Shown: positions 35,829 through 47,078 of the stretch, one piece after another
Layout: each line of letters starts with the position of its first letter
How positions within the stretch are numbered: the first letter of the stretch is position 1
Source: Lunularia cruciata
Lineage: Eukaryota; Streptophyta; Marchantiopsida; Lunulariales; Lunulariaceae
Direction: 5' to 3'
NCBI GenBank assembly: GCA_948567375.1
Contig: OX419756.1
Coordinates: forward strand, 11,847,001 to 11,911,000
Length of the DNA stretch: 64,000 nucleotides
Translations under genes and position numbers: made by a program
Notes under the pieces: generated by a model
Seen by the model: the letters and a program-made list of their open reading frames with translations, nothing else
Told to the model about the DNA's origin: nothing
Database searches by the model: none

Positions 35829-36840
35829 TTAAGAATTGGAAGAACAACCTTTCTCAAATTTCTCCACTAATTTTGAATGAAGATGAACAAATGCGTCCTC
35901 TTGTGTTCTTGTCCACACATAGTACTCCAATTCCTTTGGCAGTTTTGTCAAGGAGGAAAAAAGGATTGCATAGTTTGCCAGGAACCTATAATAGTACCCT
36001 ACATGTCCCAAGAATTCTCAAAGCTCTTTGATGATACTTGGTGATTCTAGTGCTTTTATGAGTTTACTTTTTCCACAAACACCTTGATTCCCCTTCTAGA
36101 TATGCAGTGTCCCATAAGTATCCCTTCTTCCATTAAAAAGAAGCATTTTTATAGATGAAGTTAGAGTCTTGTTTCTTGGCACCTCTCTTAGCTCTTCCAA
36201 AGATGTTCAAGGTGATGGTTTTGTCTTCCAAAGACAAAAAAATCATTGATGAAGACCTCCATAAATTTTCAAAGGAAATCCTTGAAAATTGCATTCATCA
36301 TCCTTTGAAAGCTTGCAAAGGCATTGAAAAAACCAAATTTCATTTGATTATAGGTGCATGTTCCCCAATGAGTAGTGAAAGTAAAATTGTCTTTGTCTTG
36401 TTCTTAAATAGACACTTGATTGTACCTTGAAAATCCATCCAAAATACTATAGCGTTGATGTCTCACCTCTTGGTCCAAAATGGTGTTTGTAAATGGCAGT
36501 AGGTGGTGATCTTTCATTCTGACCACATTAAGCTTTAGAAGTCTTTACATACATGAATCTTTCACTTTTTCTTCTTTGGCACAATCATGATGGGAGATTC
36601 CCACTCACTTTTGAGTACAAGGAAAATGATGATTTGTTTCCAAAGATACTTGTCTATTTCATCTATAACCAACAATGAGTATTTTGGATTTACCATGTAC
36701 CGATGGTTGCAAATGGGAACTGCTCCTTCCACCAAGTTGATCATCATTTGATATGGTGATGCTAATTAATTCATACATGGGTACTATACAACCATGGTTG
36801 TCCAATGAGTAATGGGCACCATTGTTGGTTGGGTTAGTCC
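35829..36840 (-). pseudogene. pol: reverse transcriptase remnant
   Basis: The piece 36562-36747 reads NPKYSLLVIDEIDKYLW and later SEWESPIMIVPKKKK, the start of a gypsy reverse transcriptase. Downstream on the minus strand, 35829-36011 reads VGYYYRFLANYAILFSSLTKL and WTRTQEDAFVHL, the connection between reverse transcriptase and RNase H. The part between has many stops. The text differs from families 1 and 2. Confidence 0.7.
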
Positions 36841-37518
36841 TGTAACACCCATTTGTGCATGTGTGTGGTATTGTGATATTTAGCTTGGTATTACAAGTAC
36901 TTAAGAGATATTATTTATATAGAGATAAAGGATGGTTCTATATTAGTCATGGTTAGCTAAAGTTAGTCATAGCTAAGATAGATGGGACCTTACTTTAGAG
37001 GAAGTAGGAAAGATGAGCACCACTATTTTGGATTTTAGTGTGTTGACTTGGTATTATTCCTAGGTGTTTGGCTTTGGGGAAAGAGTTGAGAACTCTTGGG
37101 CCCGCAAGCCTTTTTGTTTTGGATTCTTCTTTAGTCCAAGGATAGCCCATGTGAAGGAATCCTTGCTTTAGTGGTTGGGTCAAGATAAGGGGAATATGCC
37201 CATGTGAATGGATATTCCTTTCTACTTTTTGACTTTACTTGACTTTTAGTCTAGTAACTTGAGTTACTACGGTAATTAGTAACTTTGGTACGTAACTATT
37301 TCACAAGTATATAAACAAGGAGTGAGGAGGTACTCATCATTCTTTCATTTGCAACTATCTCTCTCTCATTGAGTTCTCTAGTGAGCAATGACTTGAGTCT
37401 TGGAGTGTTAGCCTTGGAGGAGTATGATGGAGTTGGGGTTCCTTGCCTTCTTAGTCCATGGTGCGCTACCATAATAGCCATCAGAGGTTCATCCTGAGTG
37501 AGAGACAGGCCGGCTCAC
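36841..37518 (+). mobile_element. family 1 solo LTR
   Basis: A full LTR from TGTAACACCC to GGCTCAC(A) with no internal sequence. A TATA box (tatataaa) stands at 37308-37315. Flanks share agtcc (36836-36840 and 37519-37523), allowing for the shared terminal A. It was left after recombination between two LTRs. It lies in the pol remnant of family 3. Confidence 0.85.
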
Positions 37519-37850
37519 AGTCCAGGCTTGTAGTGGGAGATGCAAGATGTTATGGGAGGAAGTGAAGTGATGGTACAATCCTTGCATAGCTGGCCATTTA
37601 CTTGAACATTGTAGTCAAGATTCGCTAGTTGTAATTCCACTAAGGGATGGGAATTTCCCATAGAAACTGACCCTAGGGGATGCTTGAGGCTCAAACCCGT
37701 TGGTCTCCATGGTGTGTCACTTTGTGATTAGGCAAGACATATGGGAGGTAGGTTCCTAATACAAATTCTTGCTCATCCAACCAATGCGATGAGCAACTGA
37801 GGAACACTGATTCACAACGATGCCACTTAAATTTCAAGAGAATGCAACTA
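37519..37850 (-). pseudogene. pol: upstream continuation (protease side)
   Basis: Minus-strand text right of the solo LTR stays open over about 60 residues in one frame and continues the pol remnant, with SVSMGNSHPLVELQL in the region just before reverse transcriptase. No catalytic motif was identified. Confidence 0.4.
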
Positions 37851-39384
37851 CTCATTCATATCATACACATAGCTAGAATAGGAATTTTGTAGTTATTATT
37901 TTATATTTAGCTAGCCACATCAACCTTGATGTGTGAAATAAATCAATTCTTACAATCCTAAGCAAGAAAGGGGTGATCATTTGTATAGGTAGACTGGTCA
38001 AATCCTCTTATAAGTAGAATGATTGCAACCCTTAAGTCTCTCTTCTTCTTGGGGATCATCCACTGTCACATATTCAGGCTGGAAGTTTACACTTGCAAGG
38101 GAAGATAATTCCCTCTCAATAAAAACTATAACCCTAAAAGAATTGCCTATCTACCTTCAGCATTGTACTAATTATGGCTGCCATCTCCTTTGCAGCCCAT
38201 GCCACAAATGCAAATTGGTTCTCCTCCCTTAGATACTCTTTCTATAGATATACACAACTTACTTTGTCAACTTGCCATTGAACTCTTAATTACTTTCTCT
38301 TAACTAGTTTACATTCCTAGAGTTCTTTTATTCATGTTGTTGTACTTTGCCATTCTCTCTTTGAGAACACACTAGGTGCCTAGCTATGGAGTTTACTGAT
38401 CAGAGGTCATATGTAGAGTTGTCACTACTAGTCTGAGCACATATGTTGCACAATCATTGGAACCTTTTACTCTTGTTTCTAGTTTTCCTTCTATCAAGTA
38501 GGGGAGTAATGGGCAACCTAACCTATCATAACAACACACTCTTGGTTTGCTGATCATCACTTCAATCATTTCCAAACAGAAAACACAATACACCTAAAAG
38601 GAAGGAACATAAGTGCTATGCCCGCAATCCTAAACAAGTATAGAAACATGGAGAGGATCTAATTACAAGAATACAACATTATCTCTCCATGCTTTTTGTT
38701 GGAAATGAGCTTAAAAGCCTTCTTGCTCTATCCACAAGCTAATTTAATCTTTACTCCAATCTTACTCCAATATGTACTCTAGAATTCAACCAATTTCAAA
38801 TCTCAATGGGGAATTTCTATATCTTTATGGAGAGACTTTGTGCAACTCATATGGGTATAACTTTTTCTTTGTGACTTGGATTCAAATGTTCTAGAATTCA
38901 ATGGAAAATGTATGAGATAAAATTGCCGATGATATAAAGAAAGCCACAAGCTGATTATTATAGCTCCTTTGACAAGATCTCAAACTTAGCCAACTTTTTG
39001 TAGGTTTTTCACCCTAATTTTGAAATCCCTAATTGAGGATTCTCTCCTAGGTCTTGGAAACTTCTACCAGATTTTTAGAATAGAAATACACATAGTCGCT
39101 ACTCTAATAAGCTAAAATCGTCAATCATTGTCACAAAAATTGGAAGAGTTAGTATTTAGTAGCAATTGAAGGTAGAAATGCTCCTATGCTCCTATTGAGC
39201 TTACAATAATTTTTCAATAGAACTCTGAACTCTGAGCAAACAAAGTTCTCCAAAGTAGCTTTTTGTACTATTTTTAAACCCTTGCAAAGTTTGATGGTTT
39301 AATCCAATCCCAATGCATCGATATGGATCAATTTTTGAGTTGGGTTAACTTGTGAGCTCTACAAACCCAAGTATGTTTGATCCG
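37851..39384. other. no gene recognised
   Basis: AT-rich DNA between pol remnant and LTR block. It probably contains the rest of the family 3 LTR and its leader. No primer site was found. Confidence 0.4.
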
Positions 39385-40575
39385 GGACTTTAAATTCTCT
39401 ACTTGAGGAATTCACATGAAATCTTTTCATAGAGGTGCAAAATCTAGCCACCAACCATACTAGAAAATTTCTTAGCTTGATTCAAAATACAGCTTGAAAA
39501 GCAACCAAAACCCCAAACTTGATCATAATCTTCTCCTTGACAACTTGATTTCTAGTGCTCCAACTTCAACTGATTAGATCTAATTCAAGATTGACTCAAA
39601 ACTAGAATTTATTGAGCCCAATATAGTGAGCACTTTATAAAATCAGTAATCTCATTGACAAATCATGAATAAATATGACAAAACTCTCAAAATTTTCTTG
39701 TTTGCTCATTTGAGTAAGAATCCAACCCCTTGCTTCAATTGACCCTAATTCACTCAAAATCAGCTCAATTCCCTTGGTTTTTGTCTCTTGATTGTAACCT
39801 ATTAGCTCTTCTCTCCAACAATGCTCTCCTTCTTCAAATACCCTCCTTTAATCCTTGAAGAAGTCCAGGCTTCTCCTATTGGGACCCAAACTCTTGCAAA
39901 TTGTCATTTAGTCTCTTCACTTTTTGACAAATGGACCCCACAACTCCACCTTGAAACTCCTGAAAAAATTTAAATCCTTTTTCTTCTATAAGAGCACATA
40001 AATTTTTAAATCCCAAATTTTCTTGCAAGTAAGCATTAGAAGGACAAAAAGATTTGGGTTTTTCATCACCAATTTCATGAATGCCACTATGAAATATGCC
40101 ACCATCAAGTTCCATAAGCGATCATGGTATTAAATCTAAAGCCTAATGAGAAAAGGATTTGGGAGTGGTAGATTGGGAGCATGGGATATCTCCTATTCCT
40201 TTGACGCCCTAGTGTCCACATGCTATTAGCACTTTCACTCTCAACATCCTCCTCCCACTTGAGACTCTTAAACCAAAACACACCTCTTTCTCTCAACTCT
40301 CTACCACCTATATACATTAGAGCCTTTGAAGAAGACAAAATCATACTCAACATGACTAGCCACTTGAATGCACATAGATTGCTCACATAGCATTAGCTCA
40401 ACCCTTGAAAAGGACAAGATCATACTTCACATGGCTGGCCACTTAAATGCACAAATATTGCTCATATGGCAATAGCTCAACCGTGGGATCCATCATACAA
40501 CCTACTCCATCTTTGTGTAGATAAATCACACTAGTTTACTTTTTCATGGGCTATGCAAACCACAACACAACATTG
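39385..40575 (-). repeat. family 3 LTR block, copy 2
   Basis: Homologous to 34340-35512 throughout. It contains an internal duplication of a 70-base unit around 40330-40470 (gaagacaaaatcatactcaacatg and a variant). Confidence 0.7.
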
Positions 40576-42480
40576 CATCTCTAGATGTTGCTTACACCTG
40601 GTCCTTGATTGCAGACATTCCCATAGTGTATTCTTCCTTGCAATTGGTTTTCCAATGGAAGACCTTTATCACCCCAAAACAACCCCATCTTGGTAACAAG
40701 CTGTAGAACAATGTTATTCAACCTGAAGGCCACCCTACCTATTGCAGTCAATACATCCATTAGCAATCCCAAATGTTGTATCTGAGCATGGTCTGCAAGC
40801 TAAAGGACATGTGGAGTTAGCTCAAACTCCATGTATCCTAACTTGTGGGCTATCTTTTTTCATTACATTGACACTTGATTCTAAGTCAATGAGGAAAAAG
40901 GCAGCCACATAAAACACATGAAGGATGGGAAGATCTTGTCAAGCCATACAAGGGAGAGATAAAAGAGTTAAAATGGGACTAGGCCCTAATAATATTGATA
41001 TGAGAAATCTGCCCTACCGCACCTAATATATCCAAACTATGCAAGGCATAAGGTTTACAAACTTTTGGAGCATCTCAAGACGCATCAAGTAGTGTGATTG
41101 GTCTCCTATGGATAGCACCAACCAATGCTCTCTATAGATCAATGGACACATGTTGTCTAAAGTATGCAACAAAGTATGAGGGTGAGATTGGTACCCCATG
41201 ACATTTAATATGATAAGCTTTTGTGCACTCCCTAACAAACGTGTCAATCTTGTGTTCATTGCTCCATATAACTTCAAGGCTAGAGGAACAAAGAGGTGAC
41301 CTTGCTGCATACCCCTATACTTGGAGACCTTACATGCTATTGCTCCTCTTGCCACTCATCCAAGGGGATGAATAATCACTCCTTCCAAAACTACATCATG
41401 CATAGGGGATGAGTAACCACTCTTTCCAAAACTGCATCATGCATAGGGTCTTTAACCACATCTGCCTTTTATCACCAGATCATCTTTGACCAAGTATAAG
41501 TCTACTCTAACATGTATTACATGCAAAGCATACGAAAGGTCATTCCAAGCAAGGTATCCACTCTTGTGCCACAACAAACACTATATCCCTAGTGGCATCA
41601 TGGGTAGCTATGCTTTGTCATCCAAGAGGACACCATGTCATATGGACCACAACTACATCTAATGTAGAACCACACTCACAAGTGAGTAACAAAGATGAAA
41701 ATTGGTAGACCAAACTTAGGTGTAACCTTATCACCATAAAGAAGGTAGTTAGTGCAAGTCAAAATGCTCCAATGCATGGTTGAGCTAGGATCCAAGAACC
41801 TGCACCCTTGCTAGAGCAAGAGTGAAGACGTGCTCTAGTGGCCCAAGGAATGGATGAGTCAACTAAGAGAGAATGTAGCATATGCTGACACTATCACTTT
41901 ATTGAGGAAGCTTGCAATCCCTATTTGAGTCAATGGGTATAGAGTTATAATACATCCTCCAATTTCTACTTCAATTTATGGGGAGCCTAGGTACTATTGC
42001 TCTATTTGGTAGATGGTGTGCAACTCATGTTGCTTTATCCAAGTTACTTTCTTTAGGGCCAATGCAAGTTGCTTCTTGTAGAACTTCTTATCTTCCTATA
42101 GATATTTTGATGTTATGTTTGCCTTTGCTGAGGTAAGGTCCATCAAAATATTGTATTGAGGTGCCTCCATTGTTACAATCAATTTATTCTTCTTTGGAAG
42201 ATCTTTTGCCTAATTAGGGTCTTCATTTGGAAGTCCATTCTTTTGAAGATCAAGCAGCAGGGTCACATCTTCTAAAGATATGGTCTGCAAACAATAGATA
42301 TGTCACACAATATTATGGATGCCTTCCTTGGGTCCGGTTTGGGAATTGGTTCCTTGGGCATCTTTTGTATTTCTCCCTGAATCAAGTCCTCCATCCCCCT
42401 TCAAATATCTACCAAAAAAGCTATGTTAGGTGGTTATGATGCATCTTCGTCTTCAAGTTGCCTCTTCCAAAGATATTCAT
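40576..42480 (-). pseudogene. unassigned decayed region with one longer minus frame
   Basis: The piece 41023-41355 (110 residues) contains KVSKYRGMQQGHLFVPLALKL. The pattern resembles a C-terminal part found after reverse transcriptase in some plant retroelement proteins, but that is from memory and weak. Other frames here are short. A second tandem-like word (catgcataggggatgagtaa) occurs twice near 41390-41440. No gene is claimed. Confidence 0.25.
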
Positions 42481-42486
42481 CTTCCA

Positions 42487-45179
42487 TTATCTTAGCAAGG
42501 TATTTTGTTTTGAGCTTCTTGAGGAGTCTTTGTTCTTTCTTTGATAGAATCTCCTTTGTGCATCATTGATTAACCTAGCATTCAAAGAGGATGAAGAGTT
42601 TGAACAGGAATCTTCATGAATGGTCTTCTTGTAGGATATTGTTTCCACCATGTTAACTTTCAAATCTGGCCAACCCCCTTCCTTAGATGACAATCAGTCC
42701 TTGGGTTGATCTCCTCCAAAGTGATAGATGGAGTGTATGTTGGAGGTTACCTTAGCAATAGGCCAGGTAGGAACAAATCATACATGAAATGCTAGCATGA
42801 GTGGTTGAACAATTTGCCACCACATGGCCAGTTCCTTTGCAATTGAAGCATAGTAGAACATAAGCAATTTGCCACCTTGGTTTTGGGTAATTCAAGGACC
42901 AATGCCTTGGTACATTGCAATTGTAACAAGTCCCATGAGTTGTATTCTGCTTGGGAAGCATGATTTTTCATTGAAATTCACTGCTTGGGTATTCCCTATT
43001 CACATATCATGGTATAGTGAATGTCAGCTTTGGTTTAGTGGTAGGGTGTAGTAGGCACTTCTTGCATAGCAAATGCGGGATTTTCTTCTTCCACACAGTA
43101 CTCTTGTGGTTTCCAAGGGGAAACTCATTCCACTTTCTGTACTAGATATGATGGTCTTGAGGTTAAACATTTGGTGTTAGCCTGGCCCATTGATCAGAAG
43201 TGGTACACCAGATGTTGGGTCATGAGTAGGAAGGAGTCTTCCTCTTGTCTTGCATCCAAGAACATGATTTATCATGATCACACAACTATATAACAAGAAG
43301 CCATTATATGGCCAGTTCCTTTGCAATTAAAGCATAGTGTGACATAACCAATTTTTCACCTTGGTTCTAGGCAATTCAAGGACCAATGCCTTGGTACACT
43401 ACAATTGTCATGTGCAATGAATTGTATTTTGCATAAGAGGCATGATTATTTGTTGAGATTCACTGCTTGGGTATTCCCTATTCACATATCATGGTATAGT
43501 GAATGTTGGCCTTGGTGTAGTGGTAGGCACTTCTTGCATAGCAAACATGGGATCTTCTTCTTCGACATAATACTCTTGTGGTTTCCAAGGGGAAATCCAT
43601 TCCACTTTTTGAACCAGATATAATGGTCTTGAGGTCAAACATTTGTTGTTGGCATGGTCAGGTTGACCATAGGTGGTACACTTGACATTGGGTCATGAGT
43701 AGGAGGGGGTTCTCCTCTTTTCTTGCACTCCCACCAATTGTACTTTGAATTCTATGAAGTCTTTGATCAGCTCTTCAAGCTTAATGTTTGTTTTTGAAGA
43801 AGACTTCAGGGTGGTTACAACCTTCCTTTGATGATTGCATTGCTTCTTCTTCTCTTCTTTTGAAGATGAAGATTCAAGTGAAGAGTCAGAACTTGATGAG
43901 CTGGAGTTGAATGAAGATGACCCCTCTCTTCCTCTCTTGCTCTTTCTCCTATTCACCATGGATTCTTGGTATTTTTTAGGCGGCATAAGATAAATTTGCT
44001 GATTTTACCACCTTTTCCAGAGTGTCATGTTCACTCTCATTAGCAAAGATTTGAATCTATAGGAATAAACCACCTAGGAACCAAGAAAATGCACAGGCTC
44101 CCAAATATCCCATGCCCAGTGCTGGTTTGGGAATTCTTGCAAGGAGGCTATGGAATCTCTTTGTATAGTCTCTTAAATTTTCTTTCCTATTTCTCTCCAG
44201 AGCAAATTACAAAGCAAAATAAAATTGCTTTGTAATCTAGTTCTCTAAAGTAACCCAAAATCATTTTCTTGAATCAGGCCAAGTTGCAATCTTGATTCTA
44301 GTTTGACTAGTGTGAGCATACTAGCTTCTTTCCTTCTTACAGAGTAGATTGGAAAAATTCAAAGTCAGTTAAGTTCTGAGTCTTCTCTATTGGTGAAGGA
44401 GATGGATTTGAACTCCTTGAAGAAGGTAGCAAGGTCATCATCCTCCTCTCTTCCTTTGAATCATTGTTATGCTTTGCGTGTAAAAGATACCCTTGCTATT
44501 GATGGTGGTGGGGTTGGTGCTAATAATGGTAATAAAACAAAAGGCCAATATTTGGAGTTGAATCCAATGATACATACTCTATGTGGCAGGAGGTTCTCTC
44601 TTTTGAAGAAAGTAGATCTTCTTCTTCCATAGAGTCTTCTTTACATACTTGTCAAATAAGACCTAACTCAAAACTTGGAGAGAACTTGGAAAGAGAAGTC
44701 AAAACTTGGACTTCTCTTCCTCTAGTGCCATGGATTGATGTTGTCCCAATTGACATTGAGATGATCTTCATCAAGAGATTGGTAGAAGGTGCATCTTGAT
44801 CAAAGTTAAGTTTCCTTGGTAGTGATTGAGCCTTGGGCCCTAGAGTAGACCTAAGGTGACCCACAATCTTGTGACCTCTTTCTTTCATCTGTTGGTCCAA
44901 GTGTACAATAATTTTTTCAATTTCTTCATAAATTTTTTGACAAAGAGTAGCACAATCTTCTTGGTCTTTGTGAAGATCCTATTTTCTCATCTTTTTTTTG
45001 TTTGCATGATCAAAAATTTTGGTTAACTCCTTATATGGCTTTGCACATTCCAATTTGCTAGGTACCTCTTTCATGACATGTATCTCTGATTTTTTGGGAT
45101 GATTTTCATATCCCACCACTCCAAGAAGTTTGTCCTCATTAGAAATGCTAAAACGTTTCATGTAAAACCCATCAAACAC
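42487..45179 (-). pseudogene. gag-like remnant with duplicated zinc-knuckle segment
   Basis: Open minus pieces follow in order. 44979-45179 may be the N-terminus. 44652-44900 follows. 43693-43986 has a Ser-rich run between two basic stretches. 42752-42961 contains zinc knuckles: CYNCNVPRHWSLNYP with the last Cys changed, and CFNCKGTGHVVANC intact. Stops and frame changes separate all pieces. A 488-base tandem duplication has doubled the knuckle segment. Pol was not found next to it. Confidence 0.6.
42769..43733. repeat. tandem duplication, two units of about 488 bases
   Basis: 42769-43256 and 43257-43733 are direct repeats (for example ggccagttcctttgcaatt at about 42826 and 43310; ttcacatatcatggtatagt in both). 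They differ by scattered substitutions and short indels. Confidence 0.85.
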
Positions 45180-45234
45180 ACAATTGAAGTATATTAGTAA
45201 GTAATAGGTTGATTACACAAGGTAAGGGGCTGGA

Positions 45235-45344
45235 AAATTTTGAATACAAAGGAAAGTGTCACATTTGAGTCCTTTACTATTTATTATTTAACCTCTTGGG
45301 CGTAGACAACTCCTAGACAAGGACAATGACACTAAGAAGGTGCA
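45235..45344 (+). repeat. repeat shared in inverted orientation with 18595-18720
   Basis: Host sequence of the solo LTR. Similarity to the other copy resumes on the far side of the LTR (46080 onward). Confidence 0.6.
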
Positions 45345-46079
45345 TGTAATACCAAGAGCTAGCCATATCATCTCGATGTAAAATTTGGTTTAGTAACATC
45401 TAGAATGACTTTTTACATGATGGTCAAAATAGATAAGATAGAAGTATCACCAAAAGAGTACTTCTACTAATAGGGCAAAAACCAAAATAGACTTGAGAAC
45501 CTTAGAACCAATAGCTAGACATATGATTTAAAGGTGAGAATTGGTTTGGTAACATCTGGAAGGATGTTTCACATGATGGACTAAACAGATCAGAAAGAGG
45601 TATCACCAAAAGGGAACTTCTACTAATAGAGTAGGAACCAAAATATGCCTAAAATCTTTGAAGGCAATTTTGGAGGCCTAAACGGATGAATTAGGCCTCA
45701 AAAATTTGTGGATTCCCCCACTAGAGGAAAGGTTAGCCTTCCTCCCCCATGCTTTGCCTCGTCAAGAGCTCTCCAACGGTATCTTACTCATGTGATTCTG
45801 AGATTCCTACAAGAAGATTCCCTAAAAGATTCCCTCCAGTCAAAGCTTGTTTGACCAACCAGATAGGACCTAGACCAGACATGTCACCCATCTAAGTAGG
45901 TAATCCAAGGGTGGAGCTTGCTGACATGTCACCTATCTGTGTCCCTAATCCTATGGTGGAGCTTCCTTGGCGGAGATCCTCTTTGTCTATATAATAAAGA
46001 GAAGGTGCTCCCTTGGGGCATTGATTGTTTGAGTATGCAATCTGTGTTTTCTCTCTTCTCTTGTCCTCGGAGTATTACA
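45345..46079 (+). mobile_element. family 2 solo LTR
   Basis: A complete LTR from TGTAATACCAAGAG to AGTATTACA (735 bases) with perfect GTGCA target duplications at 45340-45344 and 46080-46084 and no internal sequence. It is slightly longer than the 5' LTR at 19536-20213 and shows what the truncated 3' LTR at 25336-25823 has lost. Confidence 0.93.
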
Positions 46080-46309
46080 GTGCACTATGGAAATAACAAA
46101 GAATAATCATTTGCACAAAAGTATATAATTTGAATGAATTTTGAGAAAGTGATGATTTATTATGAGAGTTTCTTTTCTTCTTGAAAGGTCTCTTAAAAAT
46201 TCTTGGTTGATAAATGTCCTACCATTCCAAAGAGGATGGATATGCTCTTCTAAAGCTGAAGACCGTGCCTTCTTTGGAAGGCACTAACCTCTTTGCATGT
46301 TCCAAAGAC

Positions 46310-46655
46310 CTAAATTTGTGGCCTTCCAAAGATAATGAATGTGCATCCATTTCCAAAGGCGTTGCATTCCTCAAAACTAATGTACTTCCCTTGCAAAGGC
46401 ACATTATTCACCAAATAAAATGTACCACCCTTCCAAAGGCACTATCTGTAGCAAATCACAATGTCCTTGCTTTGAGAAGGCACCCTCTTCTCCCAAAACC
46501 AATGTGCTACCCCTCTAACAACTCTACCTTTGCTTGAAACCCAATATCATACCCATTAGAAGGCACTATCTTCTTGAAGCAATGTTACCATTTGTAAGGC
46601 ACTTTCTTTGCCCAAATAAGGTGTTCTACCATTTGTAAGGCATGATCTTCAAGAC
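46310..46655 (+). repeat. degenerate minisatellite, unit about 40 bases
   Basis: About eight units with the core ccttccaaaggcact, then ttcaccaaa and aatgt, start near 46314, 46351, 46388, 46427, 46467, 46543, 46590 and 46632. An open frame across the block (46214-46537) is repeat-derived, not a gene. Confidence 0.65.
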
Positions 46656-46659
46656 ACAG

Positions 46660-47078
46660 TATGATCTTCATCACAATATAATCATTTAGTCTTCACACTT
46701 TGGTTACTTACAACACTCAATGTAAAATTGGTCAAGGCATTGTATCAAGCAATTACACCAAAGCCAGGAATCTCACACACACAAGGCAACCAATGATTTT
46801 TATTGATATTCACCAAAGTGCAAACATAAATTATGAAATTTTCATGAGGGAGCATGAGAAAGGTGACAAAGAGCTGTGAAGCTGTATTGTATTTTTTTGT
46901 TCACTACTTGTATATTGGACAATGTAGCTGCGCTTAAATAGCTATAGGCAACTACAATAAAGAAACTAAAACTACCTACAATGAAGAAAAATAACAAATG
47001 GCAACTGCCTAGAAATACCTAATGGTCCATGATGGCCACTACTAAAGGTGCTGCTTTAGAAGGGTATGGATTGTATGG
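46660..47078. other. no gene recognised
   Basis: AT-rich, untranslated-looking DNA with aataaag near 46950. It may be the 3' end or LTR of the element whose minus-strand ORF starts beyond 47079. Confidence 0.35.

Larger units (their letters stand above)
34340..40575 (-). mobile_element. third gypsy family, heavily deleted, with nested solo LTR
   Basis: Two long homologous blocks (34340-35512 and about 39385-40575) bracket a short internal region with minus-strand protease and reverse transcriptase remnants. The blocks are read as 3' and 5' LTRs (minus start TGTTGT, in plus orientation acaaca at 35505-35512 and near 40573). The left block is cut at 34340 by the family 1 element. A family 1 solo LTR sits inside the pol region. 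Gag is not recognisable. Confidence 0.6.

Noticed and set aside
40330-40470. Repeated 70-base unit considered as a CRISPR-like or satellite array
   Set aside because: Only two units, no spacers, inside an LTR block; a local duplication. No CRISPR array exists in the window.
46214-46537. 107-residue plus-strand open frame
   Set aside because: It is the translation of the 40-base minisatellite.
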